Origin: Caulobacteraceae bacterium
GTDB taxonomy: Bacteria; Pseudomonadota; Alphaproteobacteria; Caulobacterales; Caulobacteraceae
Assembly (NCBI GenBank): GCA_025351125.1
Contig: JANXWN010000129.1
Location: forward strand, 1-11,486
Reading direction: 5' to 3'
DNA: 11,486 bases
In this document: positions 6,732 through 11,486 of the stretch, piece by piece
Layout of the letters: each line of letters starts with the position of its first letter
How positions within the stretch are numbered: position 1 is the first letter of the stretch
Program-made: the position numbers and the translations under genes
The notes under the pieces: generated by a model
What the model was told of the DNA's origin: nothing
The model's input: only the letters and a program-made list of their open reading frames with translations
The model's database searches: none

Positions 6732-6806
6732 TCTTTTCCGCAGCCCCGACCCTGGTTAGGTCATATTGAATATAGCTACTGAAAAGAGTGTTAACTCCTG
6801 TAAAAT
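6732..6806 (-). promoter_or_regulatory. AT-rich regB-regA gap, possible extra regA promoter
   Basis: This 75-bp gap is AT-rich compared with its surroundings. On the minus strand it reads TTAACA (about 6793-6788), then TATATT-like sequence, and includes an 11-base perfect palindrome ATATT-G-AATAT (6763-6773). Spacing to the best -10 match is not ideal (14 bp to TATATT, 16 bp to TATTCA). It may hold a secondary promoter or regulator site for regA, but the evidence is only composition and partial matches. Confidence 0.25.
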
Positions 6807-8186
6807 CTATGCTGAAACGGTGGCTTCAATCTCCGCGCGCGCCCAGCGGGCGGCAACAGTGGCGCCTTCGCGGCGCACATTCTTGGCTTCTACGTTGGCG
6901 CCCGTGCGCTCGAGCAAGGTTTTGGCGATGAAAAAACCCAACCCCATGCCGACATGGCTGGTGCGCGACTCTTCGGCGTTGGGCCGGCTGGTCACGTACG
7001 GTTCGCCCAGCTTGGCTAAAACCTCGGCATTGAATCCCGGGCCATCGTCCCGCACCTCGATGGTGATCCATTTGGTGTCAAATCGGGCGATCACCAGAAT
7101 TTCCGACCGCGCGAAGTCGAACGCGTTTTCCACGAATGCCGTTATCGCGTGTGAAATCTCGGATTTGCGCCAGATGTCCGGCGGCCGCGATCCGACCGAC
7201 CCGGTGACGAATCCCTCGGCGCGCACATCGACCTTTCCGACGTGCGGCGCCAGAATCTCACCGACAAACTGGCTTAGTGTGACCCGCTCATACATGGCGT
7301 CGGTGACTTCGGGGGTGTGCGAGAGTCGTTTAAGAATGTCACGGCAGCGTTCCGCCTGTTCCACCAGAAGCCAGGCGTCGTCTTGCAACGGACCGGCGGG
7401 CGCCTCGCGCGCCAATTCCTTGGCGACAACCGTTATGGTCGCCAGGGGCGTCCCCAACTCATGCGCCGCCGCCGCCGCCAGCCCGTCCAGGGCGGTCAAT
7501 TTCTGTTCGCGGGCAAGCACCGTCTCGGTGACTTGCAGGGCCAACACCAATCGACGGCCCTCCGAAGCGGCCCAGGCCGCGAAACCCCCGGTGAAGGCAA
7601 TAGCGAAAACTAAGGCGCACATTCTGCCTAGCCGCAGGGGGGAGAGGAATGACGACCCCGCCGCGAGGGCGGTCGGAAACCAATTGGGCGCCACGGCCAC
7701 GCCCGCGGCGCACACCACCGCCAAAACCGTCAGACTGAGCGCATGGCGCGGCGGAAGAGTAGTTCCCGCTACCGCAACGGGAATAATCAGCAAGAAACTA
7801 AATGAGTTGGCCAATCCACCGGTAAAATACAGCAAAAACGAAAATTCCAGAATGTCAAAAACGAATTGACCAGTCGCCCACCAGGGGTTTGTTGATCGAT
7901 TTACCGCGGGGATGAGTGAAATTGCTGCTGTATAGATCGCATTTGCCGCGATCAATTTATAACTCAGCAGGAAAGGAAAATCGACTTTCAATCCAGACGC
8001 GACAATCGGAATCGAAATGGCTTGAAGCGTGATAAACAGGCACCGCAGGATCACCAAGCTTCGATTGGCGAGGGGAGTTCCCGTCGCTGATCGGCCTTGC
8101 GGGGACGCCGCGCTAATCGTATCGGCGCGAACCGCGCCACCGCCGGCCGGCCGGCGAGGGGTTTTAAGTCCGAGGGTCGCTGTCAT
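6807..8186 (-). CDS. regB: RegB/ActS/PrrB-type redox sensor histidine kinase
   Basis: A 459-residue inner-membrane sensor kinase that phosphorylates RegA according to the redox state of the respiratory chain. An N-terminal tail of about 43 residues precedes six predicted membrane helices (about 44-210). The H-box AAAAHELGTPLATI has H242; N354 lies in the N-box ENAFDFAR; ATP-binding glycines are in DDGPGF (380-385) and GMGLGFFIAK (413-422). C281 in QAERCRDILKRL matches the redox-active Cys of Rhodobacter RegB. The quinone-binding heptapeptide, GGxxNPF in the family, reads GGLANSF here (123-129), with Ser128 replacing Pro. Start: ATG at 8186 gives the usual length; no strong ribosome binding site is seen. 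The frame stays open upstream to 8402, but that part is antisense to sco and is left out. Divergent sco starts 33 bp away; regA lies 75 bp downstream. Confidence 0.95.
   Translation of the reverse strand: MTATLGLKTPRRPAGGGAVRADTISAASPQGRSATGTPLANRSLVILRCLFITLQAISIPIVASGLKVDFPFLLSYKLIAANAIYTAAISLIPAVNRSTNPWWATGQFVFDILEFSFLLYFTGGLANSFSFLLIIPVAVAGTTLPPRHALSLTVLAVVCAAGVAVAPNWFPTALAAGSSFLSPLRLGRMCALVFAIAFTGGFAAWAASEGRRLVLALQVTETVLAREQKLTALDGLAAAAAHELGTPLATITVVAKELAREAPAGPLQDDAWLLVEQAERCRDILKRLSHTPEVTDAMYERVTLSQFVGEILAPHVGKVDVRAEGFVTGSVGSRPPDIWRKSEISHAITAFVENAFDFARSEILVIARFDTKWITIEVRDDGPGFNAEVLAKLGEPYVTSRPNAEESRTSHVGMGLGFFIAKTLLERTGANVEAKNVRREGATVAARWARAEIEATVSA
8141..8156. repeat. 16-bp perfect GC palindrome near the regB start
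   Basis: CGCCGGCCGGCCGGCG is a perfect palindrome. It lies inside the regB coding sequence, codons about 11-16 of the low-complexity N-terminal tail, 30 bp from the ATG and about 64 bp from the sco start. It could be a binding site serving the divergent promoters, which have almost no intergenic room, or just Arg/Pro/Gly codons in GC-rich DNA. Confidence 0.35.
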
Positions 8187-8219
8187 GCCGATAAGATGCT
8201 GCAATGGTTTTGAAGGGAC

Positions 8220-8834
8220 ATGTTGTTGACCATACGCTTTTCGTTCCTCGCGCACATGGTGTTGCTGACCATTTTGCTCGGCGGCGCCGTCGGTTGCGGT
8301 CCTCGGACCCCGTCGTCCGCCACGACGGCCGGCCCGGGCGAATCGCCATCGATCGGCGGTAATTTTCTCCTCACCGATACGGCGGGACGACGGGTGGATC
8401 AATCAATCCTGAAGGGCAAATGGAGCGCGGTGTTCTTCGGATACAGTTCGTGCCCCGATGTTTGTCCGACGACCCTCACTTTGTTGGGCCAATCGCTGTC
8501 GGCGCTGGGGCCTGCGGCGCAACATGTTCAGGTGGTTTTCATCACTATTGACCCGGCGCGTGACACCCCGACGCAGCTCAAACAATATTTGTCGAGTGCA
8601 TCGTTTCCCAAAGGGGTCATCGGGTTGACCGGCGGCGCGGACGATATCGCCGCCGTCGCCCGCGCTTACCGCGTCTACTACAAAAAGGTTCCCGACGGGG
8701 CGACCTACAGCATGGACCACACCGCCGTCATCTACTTGATGAACCCGCGGGGGGTGTTCACCGACCCGATCAGCCCCTCGGCTTCTCCGACCGATGTCGC
8801 CGGCCAAATCAAAAAGGCGATGGACAAGGGATAG
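8220..8834 (+). CDS. sco: Sco/SenC/PrrC copper chaperone-like lipoprotein
   Basis: A 204-residue membrane-anchored thioredoxin-fold protein that delivers copper to the CuA site of cytochrome c oxidase and can act as a thiol-disulfide protein. The N-terminal hydrophobic segment (about 5-25) ends in AVGC, so C26 may be lipid-modified; it could also stay as an uncleaved anchor. Copper ligands are C78 and C82 in FGYSSCPDVCPTTL, with H167 in YSMDHTAVIYL. VVFITIDPARDTP (105-117) is also typical. It is divergent from regB, as senC/prrC is next to reg/prr genes in Rhodobacter, which suggests a link to redox sensing. The start is uncertain: GAAGGG (8212-8217) ends only two bases before ATG 8220 but five and eight bases before the TTG codons at 8223 and 8226. 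phaZ follows 68 bp later. No oxidase genes are in the window. Confidence 0.94.
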   Translation: MLLTIRFSFLAHMVLLTILLGGAVGCGPRTPSSATTAGPGESPSIGGNFLLTDTAGRRVDQSILKGKWSAVFFGYSSCPDVCPTTLTLLGQSLSALGPAAQHVQVVFITIDPARDTPTQLKQYLSSASFPKGVIGLTGGADDIAAVARAYRVYYKKVPDGATYSMDHTAVIYLMNPRGVFTDPISPSASPTDVAGQIKKAMDKG

Positions 8835-8847
8835 CACCATGTCGCGC

Positions 8848-8876
8848 TGGACTTGGTTCGCGCGCGCAGGCATATT
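8848..8876 (+). promoter_or_regulatory. Candidate phaZ promoter
   Basis: TGGACT (8848-8853, four of six -35 bases), a 17-bp spacer and CATATT (8871-8876, four of six -10 bases) lie in the 68-bp gap between sco and phaZ. Transcription would start near 8883, about 20 bases before the phaZ ATG. Spacing is ideal; the element matches are moderate. Confidence 0.4.
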
Positions 8877-8891
8877 GCTGCGTTGCACAAA
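8875..8891. promoter_or_regulatory. Candidate PhaR-type operator upstream of phaZ
   Basis: TTGCTGCGTTGCACAAA contains CTGC-GTT-GCAC, one base from the CTGC-N3-GCAG form I recall for the PHA-granule regulator PhaR, with symmetric TGC/GCA and flanking TT/AA. It overlaps the end of the candidate -10 and the expected transcription start, and lies 12 bases before the phaZ ATG, where a repressor would act. No phaR gene is in the window. Confidence 0.5.
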
Positions 8892-8902
8892 ATCGAGGCC
8901 CT

Positions 8903-10225
8903 ATGCTTTACGCTATCCAGGAAGCCGCCTATCGCTCGGCGGCGCCGGTCCGACTAGCCGCCCAACTGGCGCGCGATTTCTGGCGCTCGCCGTTCAATCC
9001 GGCCAGCGCGTCCGACCTTGGTCGCCGGCTTTACGCCTCGTCGGATCTGTTAGCCGGCCTGACCAAACGCTATTTCAAACCCGCCTGGAAAATTGATCAG
9101 GTCGTGGTGGAAGGTTCTCCCGTGCGCGTGACATGCGAGACGCGATGGTCTTCGCCATGGGTTAAATTGCTGCATTTCCGGCGTGAGCCGTCTGATTTGG
9201 CACGCATCGGTCGGCAGGTGGGTGGCCCGCCCGTGCTGATCGTGGCGCCGCTGTCTGGGCATTTTGCCACCTTGCTGCGCGGCACGGTCGAGACCTTTTT
9301 AATCGATCACGATGTTTTTGTCACCGACTGGTCGAACGCCCGCGATGTGCCGTTGTTTGAGGGGCGATTTGGTTTTCACGACTATATTGACGCGATCGGC
9401 GACATGCTGCGCCAGATTGGCCGGCGCGTGCACGTCGTTGCGGTTTGCCAACCGGGGCCGCCGGTCCTGGCGCAAGCCGCCCTAATGGCAGCCGATAACG
9501 ATCCGCTGCGGCCCGCGAGCCTGACCTTCATGGGCTCTCCGATCGACGCAAGGATGTCCCCGACAGTCACGAATAAATTGGCGGAAGAGCGGCCGTTCGC
9601 CTGGTTCCAGTCGAATATGATCTACACCGTCCCGTGGCCCTACGCGGGATTATTGCGCCGAGTATATCCGGGGTTCGTGCAGCTATTCAGCTTTATGTCG
9701 ATGAATGTCGAGCAACACCAAGCGGCGCACCGACGCTATTTCGATAATTTGGTCACCGGTGATGGCGACTCAGCCGACAAACATCGCGAATTTTATAATG
9801 AATATCTGTCTGTATTGGACCTTAGCGAAGAATTCTATCTGGAAACAATCAATATTGTCTTTCAAAATTACCTGTTGCCGAAAGGCGAGTTGGTCCACGA
9901 TGGCCGCTCAGTCGATCCAGCGGCGATAACCGACATCGGCTTGATGACCGTTGAGGGCGAAAACGACGACATTTCCGGCGTGGGTCAAACGCAAGCCGCG
10001 CATGCTCTGTGCCCGCACTTGCCCGACGATCTACGAGAACTCTATGTCCAGCCGGGGGTAGGGCATTATGGCGTATTCCACGGTCGCCGGTTCGCGTCGG
10101 AAATTTATCCGCGTGTGCGCGATTTTATCGCTTGTCGGGAACGGGCTTTATCGGTGACCGAGCCAGGCCTATCGTCGGCTGATGAGTCTCTTTCCAAAAC
10201 GGTTCGCCGACGGCGCGCGGCTTGA
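8903..10225 (+). CDS. phaZ: Intracellular polyhydroxyalkanoate depolymerase
   Basis: A 440-residue alpha/beta-hydrolase that degrades stored polyhydroxybutyrate granules in the cytoplasm to hydroxybutyrate units. There is no signal peptide, as expected for the intracellular class. Instead of a serine lipase box it has the cysteine nucleophile motif VAVCQPGPPVL with C182. D355 or D356 in EGENDDISG and H388 in GVGHYGVFHGRRF complete a Cys-Asp-His triad, at positions nearly identical to those I recall for Ralstonia PhaZ (C183, D355, H388). Other family segments are VTDWSNARDVP (140-150), FMGSPID (209-215) and FSFMSMN (262-268). The C-terminal 25 residues are variable and basic. GAGG lies about five bases before the ATG. 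A PhaR-like site and promoter precede it. The next gene overlaps its 3' end by 44 bases. Confidence 0.95.
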   Translation: MLYAIQEAAYRSAAPVRLAAQLARDFWRSPFNPASASDLGRRLYASSDLLAGLTKRYFKPAWKIDQVVVEGSPVRVTCETRWSSPWVKLLHFRREPSDLARIGRQVGGPPVLIVAPLSGHFATLLRGTVETFLIDHDVFVTDWSNARDVPLFEGRFGFHDYIDAIGDMLRQIGRRVHVVAVCQPGPPVLAQAALMAADNDPLRPASLTFMGSPIDARMSPTVTNKLAEERPFAWFQSNMIYTVPWPYAGLLRRVYPGFVQLFSFMSMNVEQHQAAHRRYFDNLVTGDGDSADKHREFYNEYLSVLDLSEEFYLETINIVFQNYLLPKGELVHDGRSVDPAAITDIGLMTVEGENDDISGVGQTQAAHALCPHLPDDLRELYVQPGVGHYGVFHGRRFASEIYPRVRDFIACRERALSVTEPGLSSADESLSKTVRRRRAA

Positions 10226-10919
10226 GCTGAACGGCGTCGTTGTGCGCTTGGCGGTTAATCGTCGAGCGCGCCGGATATCGTTGCGCATCGATGCCAAAAC
10301 CGGAGAGGCGCGCGTCACGGCGCCGTCGCTTAGTCGGTTGGCTGACGCGGTCGATTTCGCGCAGTCTCGGCGCGACTGGATCGCGACGCAACTGGCCGCC
10401 CGTCCCACGCCGAAAACCTGGCGGGCCGGTGACCTGATAACCGTGTTTGGCGAAACGTGCCGCCTGGACCCCGATGGGCGGCGCCCGCGTTTTGTGAGCG
10501 GCGACCACAATGGCTCAACACGGTTGACGGGCTGCGGCCGGGGCGATGTCGATATCGGTTTGGTCACCCGAGCTATAAGACACGAGGCGCTCGCCGTGTT
10601 CGCCCGCCGGGTCAATCACTATTGCACCGCTCTCGGCGAGCCCACTCCGACGTTGTCGCTGTCGGATGCGCACACTCGTTGGGGATCTTGCGCGCCGGCG
10701 CGGGCCGGACGTCCCCCGTCCATCCGTCTTAGCTGGCGCTTGGCGCTGGCGCCGTTTTTGGTGGCCGACTACGTGGTGGCTCATGAATGCGCCCACCTGC
10801 TGGAAGCCAACCACGGTCCGCGGTTCTGGCGCCACGTTCACGGCCTGGTTGGAGAGCATCGTCCTCACCGCGATTGGCTTCGCGCTCACGGCGGTGGTCT
10901 GCACGCGTTTGGGCGGTAG
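10182..10919 (+). CDS. YgjP/DUF45-like zinc metallopeptidase
   Basis: A 245-residue cytoplasmic protein of the SprT-like/DUF45 (YgjP, M48-annotated) group. The zinc motif HECAH is at 201-205 in YVVAHECAHLLEANHGPRFW, with H211 a probable third ligand. RWGSC (166-170), invariant in the family, precedes it, and the N-terminal beta segment with RRARRISLRI (28-36) is also typical. Substrates are not established; members are annotated as metal-dependent hydrolases. The ATG at 10182 overlaps the phaZ end by 44 bases and has only a weak ribosome binding site. A GTG at 10242 would avoid the overlap but would cut into the conserved N-terminal strand (ELNGVVVRL), so the upstream start is preferred. It is probably translated from the phaZ message. 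It converges on the penicillin-binding protein gene with 14 bp between stops. Confidence 0.88.
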   Translation: MSLFPKRFADGARLELNGVVVRLAVNRRARRISLRIDAKTGEARVTAPSLSRLADAVDFAQSRRDWIATQLAARPTPKTWRAGDLITVFGETCRLDPDGRRPRFVSGDHNGSTRLTGCGRGDVDIGLVTRAIRHEALAVFARRVNHYCTALGEPTPTLSLSDAHTRWGSCAPARAGRPPSIRLSWRLALAPFLVADYVVAHECAHLLEANHGPRFWRHVHGLVGEHRPHRDWLRAHGGGLHAFGR

Positions 10920-10920
10920 A

Positions 10921-10950
10921 CCGACAGACGAGTTTACATCGGGGTGTCGG
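10921..10950. repeat. Inverted repeat at convergent gene ends
   Basis: CCGACA (10921-10926) and TGTCGG (10945-10950) are perfect inverted copies. A nested CGA/TCG pair (10929-10931/10939-10941) closes a seven-base loop. The structure straddles the 14-bp gap between the metallopeptidase stop and the stop of the penicillin-binding protein gene. No T-run follows in either direction, so a bidirectional terminator is only a possibility. Confidence 0.3.
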
Positions 10951-11486
10951 ACGTGGACGAAGGGGCTTCGGGATCGACGCCGTCGCGCGGCGCGGGCATG
11001 TTTTCAACGGGGCTGGGGTCGAGCAGGGGATCCAGGGTGTCCCGGCTGGCCGGCGGCGGCGTGACCCCACCCGGAATGGCCTGGTTTTGCAGGTAGGGCA
11101 AGGCCGCCGCCATGAAATTGCGCCAGATCTCGGTCGGCGCGCCGCCGCCGGTGACTTTTTTCATCGGGCTATTGTCGTCGCGGCCAACCCACACCGCGGT
11201 CGTGAAGCCGCCAGTATAGCCGACGAACCAAGCGTCCTTATAGTCGCTCGTCGTTCCGGTCTTACCGGCCAAATCGTAACCGGCGACTTTGGCCCTGGCG
11301 CCGGTGCCCGAGCCCACCACCTGCCGCATCATTTGCACCATGTAATAGAGCGCTGGCGCGCCGATCACACTCTCGCGAACCGATTTTTCCGCCCCGTGAT
11401 CATACAGGACTTGCCCGCTGGCCAGTCGAATACGCTCTATGCCGTAGGCATGGACTCGCAGACCGCCGTTAGCAAAGGCGTCATAG
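10934..11486 (-). CDS. Class A penicillin-binding protein 1A, C-terminal part (partial)
   Basis: The frame enters at the right edge and stops with TAA at 10936-10934, giving the last 183 residues of a bifunctional peptidoglycan glycosyltransferase/transpeptidase. The visible part is the end of the transpeptidase domain: MMRQVVGSGTGARAK, then the K-T-G box GKTGTTSDYKDAWFVGYTGG (KTGTT at 11263-11249) and TAVWVGRDDNSPMKK, all typical of PBP1A (mrcA/ponA). After PTEIWRNFM the tail is rich in Pro, Asp and Ser and poorly conserved, as is usual in this class. The active-site serine motif, SxN motif, glycosyltransferase domain and membrane anchor lie outside the window. It acts in the periplasm in cell-wall synthesis. 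Class A assignment is firm; 1A rather than another class A member is by resemblance. Confidence 0.93.
   Translation of the reverse strand, partial: YDAFANGGLRVHAYGIERIRLASGQVLYDHGAEKSVRESVIGAPALYYMVQMMRQVVGSGTGARAKVAGYDLAGKTGTTSDYKDAWFVGYTGGFTTAVWVGRDDNSPMKKVTGGGAPTEIWRNFMAAALPYLQNQAIPGGVTPPPASRDTLDPLLDPSPVENMPAPRDGVDPEAPSSTSDTPM

Noticed and set aside
6766..7869. A 367-codon plus-strand open frame
   Set aside because: Antisense to regB, which has all kinase motifs; the product is Ser/Arg/Thr-rich without recognisable domains.
8187..8402. A 72-codon upstream extension of the regB frame
   Set aside because: It runs antisense through the sco N-terminal coding region, is low-complexity and basic, and the ATG at 8186 gives the normal RegB length.
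8839..8905. Small plus-strand ATG frame between sco and phaZ (starts MSRWTWFARA)
   Set aside because: It runs out of frame into phaZ, has no ribosome binding site and lies over the candidate promoter and PhaR-like site.
1..11486. Mobile element, CRISPR array, toxin-antitoxin, phage defence or biosynthetic cluster
   Set aside because: No transposase, integrase, spaced direct repeats, tRNA-flanked junction or defence or secondary-metabolism domains were seen on either strand.

Overview
The window reads as chromosomal sequence from a moderately GC-rich alphaproteobacterium, probably near the Rhodospirillales or a related order (inference from gene content, not from a search). Pointers are a RegB/RegA (ActS/ActR) redox two-component system next to a Sco/SenC copper protein, an MmcB-type DNA repair nuclease carrying an alphaproteobacterial LexA box, an intracellular PHA depolymerase, and two small alphaproteobacterial hypothetical proteins. 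I see no tRNA, rRNA, CRISPR array, insertion sequence, phage gene or integrase. It looks like ordinary housekeeping and regulatory chromosome, not a mobile island.

Layout. Positions 1-82 hold the 3' end of a membrane-protein gene (+). Then come three minus-strand genes: a period-5 Cys/Phe protein (60-344), a very small charged protein (334-495) and a secreted DUF6491-like protein (585-974). A 198-bp divergent gap separates these from plus-strand kup (K+ uptake, 1173-3125), argG (3197-4426), an uncharacterised ferritin-like di-iron protein (4527-5651) and mmcB (5715-6155). mmcB converges on regA (6165-6731) and regB (6807-8186), both minus strand. Only 33 bp upstream of regB and divergent from it, a plus-strand set begins: sco (8220-8834), intracellular phaZ (8903-10225) and a YgjP/DUF45-like metallopeptidase (10182-10919) that overlaps phaZ. 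The window ends in the 3' part of a class A penicillin-binding protein gene (minus strand, 10934-11486).

How the genes relate. The clearest functional unit is regB-regA with divergent sco, the known arrangement for redox control linked to cytochrome oxidase copper delivery. RegB keeps its catalytic His and its redox-type Cys, but the quinone-binding heptapeptide reads GGLANSF where the family has GGxxNPF. mmcB has a perfect GAAC-N7-GAAC LexA box just before its start, so it is probably SOS-controlled. phaZ has a TGC/GCA site resembling a PhaR operator, overlapping a plausible promoter. The di-iron protein (E112, E142/H145, E192, E222/H225) has no assignable substrate and is the best candidate here for undescribed biochemistry. 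I did not find evidence of a whole new multi-gene system.
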